From contig NZ_NWSQ01000015.1 in the NCBI RefSeq assembly GCF_002531725.1, positions 124,001 through 188,000 of the forward strand: 64,000 nt of DNA, in the 5' to 3' direction. Below the pieces are notes generated by a model. That model was given only the letters and a program-made list of their open reading frames with translations. It ran no database searches and was not told the DNA's origin. The DNA comes from Rhizobium sp. L43 (GTDB lineage: Bacteria; Pseudomonadota; Alphaproteobacteria; Rhizobiales; Rhizobiaceae). The translations under genes were made by a program, and so were the position numbers. Within the stretch, counting starts at the first letter, position 1. Every line of letters begins with the position of its first letter. Positions 43,185-51,373 of the stretch are shown piece after piece.

Positions 43185-43844
43185 TCACGCCTCGCCCGGT
43201 TCGATCTGGGGTTCGGGCTTCAATTCGTGCAGCCGATGAATACCGGGCATCTCGATGAAGTTGCCAAGGGCGCGGAGCGCTCGGGACCAGAGCCGGATCG
43301 CAGGATAAGCGTCCAGCGTGACGCCGCCATCGGGCGCCAGCGCCACATAGGGAAAGCAGGCGATATCGGCGACCGTCGGCCGGTCGGCGGCGAGGAAGCG
43401 CATGCCGCGAAGGTCCTGCTCGACGAGGCCGGCCTCAAGCTCGCGAAGGGCGGCGATGCCCTGGGCCTGCAGCGCATCGATATCGCCAGGGCGCTGCAGC
43501 ATCTCATGCAGCCGCGCTGCCCCGAGGCTTGCCGTCAGCCGGCCGGAGAACGACAGCCATTGCTGCACCCGCGCCGCTTCCTCGGCCTTGCCGCTGCCCA
43601 GCCATTCCGGTGCCGCCTTGGCGGCGAGATAGACGAGAATGGCCGAGGATTCGGTCAGGATCAGGTCGCCATCCTCCAGGATCGGAATCGAGCCCGCCGG
43701 GTTGAGCGCAAGCAGCTCGGCGCCGCGATGCTCGGCGCCGGGATGGAAATCCACCGGGCGCAGTTCCAGCTTGACACCGGTCAGCGCCGCCATCAGACGC
43801 ACCTTGTAGCAACTCGGGGAGAGAATGTAGTCGTAGAGCTTCAT
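43185..43844 (-). CDS. Glutathione S-transferase-family protein, possible NdmE-like scaffold
   Basis: This 219-residue GST has an N-terminal thioredoxin-like domain (SPSCYKVRLMAALTGVKLEL, LNPAGSIPILEDGDLILTES with the Glu-Ser pair that binds glutathione) and an all-helical C-terminal domain (LAADRPTVADIACFPYVALA). Its gene overlaps the Rieske-less oxygenase gene by 4 bases. In the caffeine N7-demethylase of Pseudomonas putida CBB5 a GST-like protein, NdmE, is required in the complex with the Rieske-less NdmC and the reductase NdmD. By position this protein may play the same role; alternatively it is a conventional GST. Confidence 0.85.
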   Translation of the reverse strand: MKLYDYILSPSCYKVRLMAALTGVKLELRPVDFHPGAEHRGAELLALNPAGSIPILEDGDLILTESSAILVYLAAKAAPEWLGSGKAEEAARVQQWLSFSGRLTASLGAARLHEMLQRPGDIDALQAQGIAALRELEAGLVEQDLRGMRFLAADRPTVADIACFPYVALAPDGGVTLDAYPAIRLWSRALRALGNFIEMPGIHRLHELKPEPQIEPGEA

Positions 43845-44686
43845 TGCGCCACCAGCTGTGCGCCGTAGGTATAATTGTGGCGCTTCAGCCAGCGCCGGTA
43901 GGCGATCGATGTCAGATCGGCTCGCGTCGGGATTTCCATGCCGGGGTCGAGCGGCAGCAGCCGCGGGATCTGGTTTTCGAGGATCGAACGGTCCTGCAGG
44001 AAGATCGTCTGCTGGAAATGGATAAGATCGGTCATCGCGGTCTCGTCATCGAAGAGCGCCATCCATGGCCAGACGTCGCAGAGGTCCTCGGCCAGCGGCT
44101 GCACGAAGAGGGTGATCACATCCCATTCGCTCGGGCGCGGCGGGCAGGTCTTGTAAAGCACAGAGCAGGTGGGCGCCGGCACGCGGTACATATATTCGGT
44201 GGTGATGCCGCCGCTTGCCGACTTGGCCGCCTGCGGCTGGTAGAATTTCACCTGCGTCGCCCAGACCTCGTCTTCTTCCTCGCGGATCTCGACCTTGTAA
44301 TTCTGAACCTCGGTGTGCGGCTCGGCGCCGAGAATATCGGTGTGGACGAAGGGGAAATGGGCGATGTCGAGAAAATTCTCGACGGCACGCAGCGGCGAGC
44401 AGCGCACCCGCACCACGCCGACATCGACGAAGCGGCGGCCGGGCTGATCGGCCTCGGGAATCGGGAAAAGCTCCTTCTTCGGCTTGCCGAGGGAGGACCA
44501 GACATGGCCGTAACGTATGCGGACCGGCAGAACACGACCGTCGTCACCCGTGACCCTCGCATTGCCATCGGCATCGCATGCGACGTCGATCGGTTCGCCC
44601 ATCAGCGCCGTCTTGCGACCGGCGCGGTCGAGCTGACTGAAGAGCCCGACCGGATACCATTCGTCGATCATCGCCTGGGTGCTCAC
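43841..44686 (-). CDS. Rieske-type oxygenase catalytic subunit without a Rieske cluster (NdmC-like)
   Basis: This 281-residue protein aligns with Rieske non-heme iron oxygenases at both ends of the Rieske domain (DEWYPVGLFSQL and GEPIDVACDADGNARV, then VRIRYGHVWSSLG). The part that should hold CxH and CxxH is missing, collapsed to a short linker around residues 45-56. The catalytic domain is intact: ENFLDIAHFPFVHTD gives D107, H110 and H115, and FLQDRSILENQ supplies the expected Asp ligand. Electrons must therefore come from another protein, most simply the stand-alone Rieske protein whose gene overlaps this one by 4 bases. NdmC of caffeine-degrading Pseudomonas shows the same loss. N- or O-demethylation of an imported purine-like compound is the favoured role. 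Confidence 0.82.
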   Translation of the reverse strand: MSTQAMIDEWYPVGLFSQLDRAGRKTALMGEPIDVACDADGNARVTGDDGRVLPVRIRYGHVWSSLGKPKKELFPIPEADQPGRRFVDVGVVRVRCSPLRAVENFLDIAHFPFVHTDILGAEPHTEVQNYKVEIREEEDEVWATQVKFYQPQAAKSASGGITTEYMYRVPAPTCSVLYKTCPPRPSEWDVITLFVQPLAEDLCDVWPWMALFDDETAMTDLIHFQQTIFLQDRSILENQIPRLLPLDPGMEIPTRADLTSIAYRRWLKRHNYTYGAQLVAQ

Positions 44687-45336
44687 CGCGCGATCTCCTC
44701 TTCCTGAAGACCCTCAGCCCGGCGACGCAGGCTTTCGGCGGCCCGTGAAGCGCCGATGCCCGCCGCGGGGCCAGTGTCCGCCTTCAACAGCACATGGATC
44801 AGCGTCTGTCCGTCTTCTTGAGCGGATAATAGCAGACAGATGGTTCCGGTGGATGCGTCGATCTCGACGATACCGTCAGGGCTCGCCTTCGTGCCGGCCG
44901 CTGCCTCGATCGCCGCGATGCCGGCGAACGCCGTCAGGGAACGCAGGGGAACAAGGCCGTCAAGCCTCGGCGGCTTCGACGCCGGCGCGCCCGTCGCCAC
45001 CCAGATCACATTGCCGGCTTCCTCGACATCATGGGTGGCGACGCGGATGGTCTCCGGTGGCGCCAGCCCCGGATGGGCGGGAATGCGCAGACAATGTCCG
45101 GCCCGGTCATAGCTCCAGCCGTGATAGATGCAGGAAATCGCCTCGCCGCGCACGAAGCCGTGAGACAGGCGCATGCCGCGATGCGGACAGCGATCGGCCG
45201 ATGCCGATAGGCGCCCCGAGGCACTGCGCCACAGGGCAATCGATCCAGATGCCGTCCGCGCCGGCATCGCGGTTCCGGCCGGTAGATCCCGGGAGAGGGC
45301 GACTGGCGTCCAAAAGCCGGTCGTATCGGAGGGCAT
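44683..45336 (-). CDS. Stand-alone Rieske [2Fe-2S] protein
   Basis: This 217-residue protein has an intact Rieske motif: C50-P-H52 (DRCPHRGMRLSHG) and C69-IY-H72 (SCIYHGWSYD), spaced by 16 residues. It starts like an oxygenase alpha subunit (GFWTPVALSRDLPAGT) but lacks the iron-binding catalytic domain; residues from about 100 on show no known motif. The ATG at 45336 has AGGAAG upstream and is the first gene of the operon. It complements the cluster-less oxygenase encoded next, so the two together would equal one normal Rieske oxygenase. It also resembles in concept the extra N-terminal Rieske domain of NdmD. No flavin reductase is encoded nearby. Confidence 0.85.
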   Translation of the reverse strand: MPSDTTGFWTPVALSRDLPAGTAMPARTASGSIALWRSASGRLSASADRCPHRGMRLSHGFVRGEAISCIYHGWSYDRAGHCLRIPAHPGLAPPETIRVATHDVEEAGNVIWVATGAPASKPPRLDGLVPLRSLTAFAGIAAIEAAAGTKASPDGIVEIDASTGTICLLLSAQEDGQTLIHVLLKADTGPAAGIGASRAAESLRRRAEGLQEEEIAR

Positions 45337-45481
45337 GACGAGACTTCCTGAACCTATCTGTTTTGCCGAGCACGCTTCCACCCCAGGGGCATCGCGCTCA
45401 ACGGCCTCACGTTTGCATAATTATTTCGCATTGGCAACGTTGATTAAATTATATGCACACACCAAAAGATTGCGGTCGGCG
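45337..45481 (-). promoter_or_regulatory. Promoter region of the split-Rieske/BMP operon
   Basis: This 145-bp region is A+T-rich in its middle. On the minus strand TATAAT (45453-45448) is a possible -10 box, though no good -35 was found. An 8-bp palindrome CAACGTTG lies at 45435-45442 and an imperfect dyad of TGCATA-type arms at about 45414-45457; these could be operators. No regulator gene adjoins the operon. Confidence 0.4.
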
Positions 45482-45748
45482 CTAGGCCGTTTCGCCGCTC
45501 ATCGCCGTGCGTTCTATGCTCTCGACCCAGACGTCGATGGGCCCGAGAGAGCAGCCCACCTCCATCATGTCGATCAAATCCTCCGGTCCCGAAACCTCAA
45601 CCTCGATCCGCATCGAACTCGTATGGGATATGCTGTGCGAGAGCCCGAGCTTGGTGGCGTGGCGCCGGATCCAGGGGACAAAGGAGGCGGCCTTGAGATC
45701 GCCGACAATCGTCATCCGCTCCTGGAGGTGGCTTCTATCTTGTCCCAT
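45482..45748 (-). CDS. Acylphosphatase-like small protein lacking the catalytic Arg
   Basis: This 88-residue protein follows the acylphosphatase fold pattern: MTIVGDLKAASFVPWIRRHA, then TKLGLSHSIS, IEVEVSGPEDLIDMMEV and SLGPIDVWVESIE. The family's catalytic loop GxVQGVxFR is changed so that the Arg position is occupied by another residue (SFVPW), and the catalytic Asn is not evident. It may have lost hydrolase activity or serve a binding role. AAGGA precedes the ATG at 45748. It is a monocistronic gene on the same strand as, and upstream of, the split-Rieske operon. Confidence 0.6.
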   Translation of the reverse strand: MGQDRSHLQERMTIVGDLKAASFVPWIRRHATKLGLSHSISHTSSMRIEVEVSGPEDLIDMMEVGCSLGPIDVWVESIERTAMSGETA

Positions 45749-45884
45749 GCTTCGTCCTTGCTTTCCCTCACCATAGTGCCTGAACGAAGGTGAGGAAGGG
45801 TCATCCTCGAAGCGAGGATAGGGCGTTTAAGTTTTCTTTGCAAAAACTCTGCGGTCTTGCCCGGCAGTTCCGTTCCGCGGCTGC

Positions 45885-46760
45885 CTAGCTTAACGCATGG
45901 CCGGCCAGACCATAAACCGCCGGTTCGCCGCTCTTCCCGTTCAGGAAACTGCGCCCCCTGGACATGGTCGTAACGGTGTCCGCGACTGTGAGCCGGCTCT
46001 GTTGAAGGAACTCGGCGAACAGGCCTTTCTCCCGCGTATCGACACGTGCGAACCCGCCTGCCAAATCCCTGAGATGCACGGCGGTAAGATTGATCGCATC
46101 CTGATCATTGCTCGCCACGATCGGACCAACCACATGGCCACGTCCGAACTCGCGACACATCGAATAGCCGACGATTTCGCCGTCGCGCCGGAGCGTGCAA
46201 ATGGAAGCACCCTCCGAAAGCAACGCGACCAACTTCTCGCGATCGGTGCCGAAAGCGCGCGCATCGAGGGCGTTGATCTCCTCGATCCTGTCGCTGGACA
46301 GCTCGCTCAACTGCCCGTTCAGCTCCGGCAGGGGAGGGAGCTCAGGCTGAACATTTCCCTGGTATTGATAGACGATTGCTTCTTTGGTGAAACCGAGCGA
46401 AACGTAAAGTCTGTAAGCTGCATGGGTCGAATTCAGGCTCAGATTGCGGTCGCCGCACTTCTCGAACACCTGTTCCATCAGCCATCGCCCGGTCCCTTGC
46501 GCCTGGGTGCGCGGCGACGTGATCACCAGCCCGATCGTGGCGAAATCATCCCCATGCGGAAACCACATCGCGCTTCCGAAGACGCGTCCGATGCCATCGA
46601 CGGCGACGATGCCCCGGCCGGCGCGCCGCAGGAAATCCCAGTCCTTGGGCCGGTGCGGCCAGCCGACGCCGATCGACAGTGCGTGAAGCAGGCCGACATC
46701 GACACTGTCTATATCCTGCGCAATCAATTCGAACGATTTCAGGCGCACTGATTTCTGCAT
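45885..46760 (-). CDS. Double-GNAT acetyltransferase, paralog 1
   Basis: This 291-residue protein has two GNAT-like halves. The first has GVGWPHRPKDWDFLRRAGRG and the acetyl-CoA motif region SPRTQAQGTGRWLMEQVFEK, with AAYRLYVSLGFTKEA following. The second, about residues 150-280, has LDARAFGTDREKLVALLSEG and GRGHVVGPIVASND. A close relative lies at 57269-58102, sharing GWPHRP-DW and the same second-half motifs. Such double proteins acetylate small amines or amino acids, but the substrate is unknown. It stands alone, divergent from the ArgE-like operon. Confidence 0.82.
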   Translation of the reverse strand: MQKSVRLKSFELIAQDIDSVDVGLLHALSIGVGWPHRPKDWDFLRRAGRGIVAVDGIGRVFGSAMWFPHGDDFATIGLVITSPRTQAQGTGRWLMEQVFEKCGDRNLSLNSTHAAYRLYVSLGFTKEAIVYQYQGNVQPELPPLPELNGQLSELSSDRIEEINALDARAFGTDREKLVALLSEGASICTLRRDGEIVGYSMCREFGRGHVVGPIVASNDQDAINLTAVHLRDLAGGFARVDTREKGLFAEFLQQSRLTVADTVTTMSRGRSFLNGKSGEPAVYGLAGHALS

Positions 46761-47066
46761 TTTCGGGTATCCGCTCCGCTCGCCAGATCACCAAACCCCA
46801 CCAGAGGTAGACAGTGCCATCGATCCTGCGTCGATTGCAACCAAGTCGCAGTATTGCACGCCAAGGCCGGCAGGATTGGCTTGTTCGTCGCATCAATTCG
46901 AAATCTTCCGCTGAAGCGAGGCCCCACTCAGCAGGCAAAACTCCTGCCTTTGCTTAGGCTAACCAGCAGCTAAAACCTCTTGTTTTTATGCATGTCGTCA
47001 CGCCGGAACCGCTGCACACTTCCAGGCGACCTGCATCAGACCACTCCAACGGCAACTTGGTCACTC
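46761..47066. other. Divergent intergenic region, GNAT paralog 1 / ArgE-like operon
   Basis: The 306 bases between the two divergent starts contain no gene. I see no clear promoter consensus or operator beyond short A+T-rich patches near 46970-46990. Confidence 0.5.
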
Positions 47067-48194
47067 ATGGACGTCAAAGAAATTCTCGCGAGGCTGATCG
47101 CATTCCCCTCCGTTGTCGGCACGCCGAACGGCGCAATTGCCGACTGGATAGGTGACTATGGCCGGAAGGCTGGAGCCGATGTGACCGTCCATCCTGGTCC
47201 GGAAGGTGACCGCTACAACCTTTTTGCGACTGTCGGACCGCGCGAAGGCCGAGGTTACATTCTATCCGGGCACATGGATGTCGTGCCGGCCGGTGAACGG
47301 GAGTGGAGTTCGGATCCTTTCGTCCTGCGTGCCGAGGACGACAGGCTTTACGGACGCGGCACCACCGATATGAAAGGCTTTCTCGCCTGCGCCCTGGCGG
47401 CATTGCCGAAGCTTGCCGCCATGAACCTGCGGCGGCCAATTCACCTTGCCTTCTCCTATGACGAAGAGGCAGGCTGTCGTGGCGTACCGCATCTTATTGC
47501 CGAGCTGCCAAAGCTGTGCAATGCCCCGCTGGGGGCGATCATCGGCGAACCGAGCCGGATGCAGGCCGTGCGGGCGCATAAGGGCAAGGCAGCCGTCCGG
47601 CTAGAGGTGATCGGCCGGTCGGGGCACTCCTCACGTCCCGACCTGGGGCTTAACGCCATTCACGCCATGGCAAATTTGATCACAGAGGTCGCGGAATACG
47701 GCAAGTCCCTGACATCTGGCCCTCTCCACCATGATTTCGCGCCTCCCTACTCGTCATTGCAGGTTGGCGTCATTGCCGGCGGCCGGGCGGTCAACATCAT
47801 TCCGGATCGCTGCATCTGCGATGTCGAGCTCCGCGCTCTGCCTGATATCTCGCCGTCATCTCTGCTCGCGCCGGTAAGGGCCAGGCTCGCGGCTCTCCGA
47901 GACCAGGGCTTCGAGGTCGGCTGGCACGAGCTGAGCGCCTATCCCGGACTTGCGCTCCCCGAAGGCAGCCAACTTGCAACCCTGCTGAGGGAATTGACGG
48001 GGCAGGAGCCGCTTGCTGCCGTGAGCTACGGTACTGAGGCAGGCCTGTACCAGCAGGCCGGCATCGATTCCATCATTTGCGGGCCCGGGGATATCGGCCG
48101 CGCGCACCGGCCTGACGAATATATCGAGGTCGGCGAGCTCGCAGCATGCCAGACGATGATCGAGGAGCTCGGCACCCACCTTGCCGAAGGCTGA
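47067..48194 (+). CDS. M20 deacetylase, acetylornithine deacetylase (ArgE)-like
   Basis: This 375-residue M20 metallopeptidase has LSGHMDVVPAGEREWSSDPF (metal His and Asp), GRGTTDMKGFLACALAAL, SYDEEAGCRGVPHL (catalytic Glu pair), a dimerisation domain with RSGHSSRPDLGLNAIHAMAN, and CGPGDIGRAHRPDEYIEV with the last metal His. This is the ArgE pattern. In this operon, followed by a hydroxyacid dehydrogenase and a cupin, it more likely removes an acyl group from a catabolic intermediate than serves arginine synthesis. The ATG at 47067 begins the domain; its ribosome site is weak. Confidence 0.85.
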   Translation: MDVKEILARLIAFPSVVGTPNGAIADWIGDYGRKAGADVTVHPGPEGDRYNLFATVGPREGRGYILSGHMDVVPAGEREWSSDPFVLRAEDDRLYGRGTTDMKGFLACALAALPKLAAMNLRRPIHLAFSYDEEAGCRGVPHLIAELPKLCNAPLGAIIGEPSRMQAVRAHKGKAAVRLEVIGRSGHSSRPDLGLNAIHAMANLITEVAEYGKSLTSGPLHHDFAPPYSSLQVGVIAGGRAVNIIPDRCICDVELRALPDISPSSLLAPVRARLAALRDQGFEVGWHELSAYPGLALPEGSQLATLLRELTGQEPLAAVSYGTEAGLYQQAGIDSIICGPGDIGRAHRPDEYIEVGELAACQTMIEELGTHLAEG

Positions 48195-48210
48195 AGGAAG
48201 GCGATTTTCC

Positions 48211-49134
48211 ATGGCGTTTCTCTTCAACTCCGATGCCATACGCGGTGCGATTTTCCAGGAGATTTTTGCGCGCGAGCTTCCGGATCTGGAGTTCGTCGGG
48301 CAGGGCCAACCGGTGGATCCCGACAAGGTACGCTATCTCCTGACCTGGACGGTCCCCGGCGACATCTCACGCTACTGCAATCTGGAAGTATTGTTTTCCA
48401 TCGGCGCCGGCGTCGATCAATTCAAACAAGACAGCGTGCCGGAGCCTGTAGCAGTCGTTCGCATGGTCGAGGATGGCATTATCCGGATGATGCAGGAATA
48501 CGTCACTCTTGGCGTCCTGACGCTCCACCGGGAGATGCTCGCCTATCGGGAGCTGCAGAAGCGGTCTGCCTGGCAGAGCCTCGCCGCACCGCAGGCGACC
48601 CGGCGCAGAATAGGCTTCCTGGGTCTCGGCATCCTGGCGCAGGCGGCCATCGAGCGCTTGAAACCGTTCCAATTTCCTCTCGCAGGATGGAGCCGAAGCA
48701 AAAAGCAAATTGACGGCGTCACCTGTCATCATGGCACGGATGGACTTGGCGATTTTCTGGCAGAGACGGACATTCTGGTCTGCCTGCTGCCGCTCACCGA
48801 TGAGACGCGCGGCATTCTCAATGCCGAACTCTTCTCCCGACTGCCGGCCGGCGCACGACTGTTGCATGTGGGTCGCGGGGCGCATCTCGACCAGACGGCG
48901 CTGATCGAAGCGCTCGACCGTGGCCGTCTCGCCGCGGCAATGCTCGACGTCACCGACCCCGAGCCGCTGCCGGCAGACCATCCGCTCTGGCAGCATCCGA
49001 AGGTGGCGATCACACCGCACATCGCCTCGGTCACGCAGCCGGAAACGGCAGCGCATTCGGTCGTTGACAATATCCGGCGCCACCGCGCCGGTGAAAATCT
49101 GATCGGCCTGGTCGATCGGACACGCGGTTATTAA
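48211..49134 (+). CDS. D-2-hydroxyacid dehydrogenase, GhrA like
   Basis: This 307-residue protein has the NAD-binding loop IGFLGLGILAQAAIERLKPF with WSRSKKQIDG, and the catalytic residues Arg (LLHVGRGAHLDQTALIEAL), Glu (LDVTDPEPLPADHPLWQ) and His (TPHIASVTQPETAAHS). The pattern is nearest glyoxylate/hydroxypyruvate reductase A. It reduces a 2-keto acid or oxidises a D-2-hydroxy acid. It lies 16 bases after the ArgE-like gene, with GAAGG before the ATG at 48211, and 14 bases before the cupin gene. Confidence 0.85.
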   Translation: MAFLFNSDAIRGAIFQEIFARELPDLEFVGQGQPVDPDKVRYLLTWTVPGDISRYCNLEVLFSIGAGVDQFKQDSVPEPVAVVRMVEDGIIRMMQEYVTLGVLTLHREMLAYRELQKRSAWQSLAAPQATRRRIGFLGLGILAQAAIERLKPFQFPLAGWSRSKKQIDGVTCHHGTDGLGDFLAETDILVCLLPLTDETRGILNAELFSRLPAGARLLHVGRGAHLDQTALIEALDRGRLAAAMLDVTDPEPLPADHPLWQHPKVAITPHIASVTQPETAAHSVVDNIRRHRAGENLIGLVDRTRGY

Positions 49135-49148
49135 ACGAGGAAAACGAA

Positions 49149-49505
49149 ATGTCGCTTCTATTGACCATCGATACCGAGCCGAATTTTACGCCAAAACAGT
49201 CCCTGCCGGACGCGGAACGGCTGATTTCGGGAAGTCCGGCCTACAAGACCTGGGCACAAGATGCCTCGAAAGGTGAGAAGGTGCTCACCGGCATTTGGGA
49301 AGCGACGCCCGGCGAAACCCATTCCATCAAGGGCACAGTCTACGAATTCTGCCACATCCTTTCCGGCGTCGTTGAAATCGACGAGAAAGGCGGTGGGACG
49401 AAGACCTACCGCGCCGGCGATAGCTTCGTGATGAAGCCCGGTTTTGTCGGCGTCTGGCGTACCATCGAAACCGTACGCAAGATCTACGTCTGCGTTTACG
49501 ACTGA
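49149..49505 (+). CDS. Small cupin protein (cupin_3/DUF861 type)
   Basis: This 118-residue single-domain cupin has TGIWEATPGETHSIKGTVYE with FCHILSGVVEIDEKGG, and TYRAGDSFVMKPGFVGVWRT. The usual metal-binding His residues are incomplete, as in other DUF861 proteins related to EutQ and ureidoglycolate-pathway cupins. It is the third gene of the ArgE-like/hydroxyacid dehydrogenase operon and probably acts on, or binds, an intermediate of that pathway. The function is unknown. Confidence 0.75.
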   Translation: MSLLLTIDTEPNFTPKQSLPDAERLISGSPAYKTWAQDASKGEKVLTGIWEATPGETHSIKGTVYEFCHILSGVVEIDEKGGGTKTYRAGDSFVMKPGFVGVWRTIETVRKIYVCVYD

Positions 49506-49854
49506 GCGACCGACGACGGGGCGCGCCGAATGATGGCGCGCCTCCTCGATGAGGTCGGTTCCGGCTCGGGGCGAAACGACACCCCAAGCCCTGCAGGCGG
49601 GCGATATCCTACCTCACGCTGATTTGTGGCCTCTTGAGTCCCAGCTGTATGGACAATGAGGACCGCCGCCCCTATCGCGAAGCGACTTCGGCCATTAATG
49701 CAGTAAGAGGAATCAGAACATAGCGCGCCCTGGTTGGAACCAACCCGCGTGCCTTGCTTGAGCCACTTGTCGGTCGTGTCAGAACGATACCCCATGGACA
49801 AAATTGAATGCGTGAACGGATTTCAGGCGATTACATTGGGATGGGTCTTTGGCC
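49506..49854. other. Gene-free stretch with a terminal hairpin
   Basis: The 349 bases after the cupin gene contain no gene. A hairpin of two GGCGCGCC palindromes (49520-49527 and 49535-49542, seven-base loop) probably ends the operon, although no U-run follows. The remainder is unremarkable. Confidence 0.5.
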
Positions 49855-50903
49855 ATGACCCCGCCTGTCGCGAGTGAGGTTACGCTGGATTGGACCGGCC
49901 CGGAGTTGCTCGACGTGGCGGAAGTCCAGCGAGCCGACGGCGATCTGCTTGCTTTGGATGCTTCAGGCGGTATCTCCTGCGTAGACCTGCAATCGATGAC
50001 GGTCAGGTTGCTGGGCACGGTGGCTTTGCCAAAGCCGAGCGTCGAGAACTCCAATGCGTCTTTGGTAATTCCGCGGTGGCGTCCGCCGACGGCACGTTCG
50101 CTGCGGTGTTCTTCGACGGGGGAAGGCATGGCTTCGTGATCCGCCTCGACCGTTTTGAAACCATCATGCAACTCGATGGTGGCGACTACTATGAGGAGAC
50201 GGTTCCCTTCTCGATTTGCTTCATAACGAGGAACGAGAAGACGATCCTGGTCCATCGTACGGAGTGGAACAGGCTCGATGCGTCGGACCCTCAGAGCGGC
50301 AGTCTGCTCACCGGGCGAGACCTGACACCCCAGGAAAATAGCGAGCGCCCACCGCACTACCTCGACTATTTTCATGGAGAACTCCGTTCAAGCCCTTCCG
50401 GCTCTCGCTTGTTCGATGCAGGATGGGTCTGGCATCCCGTGGGCATCCCTCGCGTCTTCGATGTAGCGGCATGGCTCACCGCCAACGTGTGGGAGTCGGA
50501 GGATGGAGCATCGGTGCAGTGGCTGAGCTCACGTGAAGACTGGAACTTCCCTGCGTGCTGGATCGATGACGACAGGATTGCGCTGGGTGGGACTGGCGAT
50601 TGGGACGACGATGAGTTCGAAACCGTCGCGGCGCCTCCGGGAGTACGGATCGTCGATGTTCGTCATGGAACGAAGGCGCCCGATCGAAAATTATGGATGA
50701 ACGCCGAGCCTCAAGAACTGTTCACGGATGGACGCCTGCTATTTGCCTTTCATGGGGTGGACACGTCCGTGTGGTCGGTGGCGTCAGGCAATTGCGTGAA
50801 GATGCTCGAAGGTTTCGCCGCAACCCACTATCACCTGCGCCGTAAGGAGTTGCTTGAAGTAAAGCCTCACCGAATTCGGTTGCTTGCCACCACGTTCTGG
50901 TAG
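49855..50903 (+). pseudogene. Frameshifted hypothetical gene
   Basis: The N-terminal part reads in one frame from about 49855 (MTPPVASEVTLDWTGPELLD then LDASGGISCVDLQSMTVRLL). The rest continues in another frame from about 50045 (ERRELQCVFGNSAVASADG through DTSVWSVASGNCVKMLEGFA to the stop at 50903). The switch falls around GCCAAAGCC near 50030-50040 and fits loss of one base. The whole would give about 350 residues, rich in Trp/Asp and beta strands, with no family I recognise. Codon usage and GC content look lower than in the neighbours, suggesting transfer. A sequencing error is also possible. Confidence 0.6.
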
Positions 50904-51373
50904 TTCACCCAAGTCCGAAATCGCTCGAAGCAAATGGGGATCGAGCTGAACAACAAGCTCGGAAGACACAACACAAATGCCAGGCAATCATCATAGCTGG
51001 CGTCCGGGGCGATACTGCCATCCCAGAACTCTTCCGCCATGTTTTACCGGTCATCGTCCTACTCCCGTTTTAGTGCGAAATTCATAGATGTGGTGCTCGG
51101 GTTTGGTGCTGGCGCCAATCCAGGCCTGGGCGTCGCTGCGGGTGTTCGGCCCGGCCGCCTTGAACCCGGGCGTGGGACCGAATTCTGCATGGATCCTAAT
51201 CTGTGGCTTCCGGGGGTGGACTGCGGAGTTGGCGCATAAACAGAATATGCTGTGGTTTGCCGCCCCGAACACAGGCAATTGTTGCGAAACAAGGCCGCCT
51301 GCGCCGCACCCCTCCAACGCCGGCGGGCATATACTTCATGCATTCGGATTGAAGAGCATAAGGGCATGGGCCA
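50904..51373. other. Gene-poor stretch before the PuuB-like gene
   Basis: About 470 bases have open frames on both strands but none with recognisable domains or good starts. The sequence looks like decayed coding DNA (no frame stays open throughout), possibly tied to the frameshifted gene to its left. The promoter of the oxidase/aldehyde dehydrogenase pair should be near the right end. Confidence 0.5.

Noticed and set aside
43841..44686. Oxygenase as a simple pseudogene that lost its Rieske domain
   Set aside because: The frame is intact, iron ligands are kept, it is translationally coupled on both sides and a separate Rieske protein is encoded next to it; the NdmC precedent also supports function.
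49520..49542. GGCGCGCC hairpin as a confirmed Rho-independent terminator
   Set aside because: The stem is good but no U-run follows, so it is only mentioned within the gene-free stretch.
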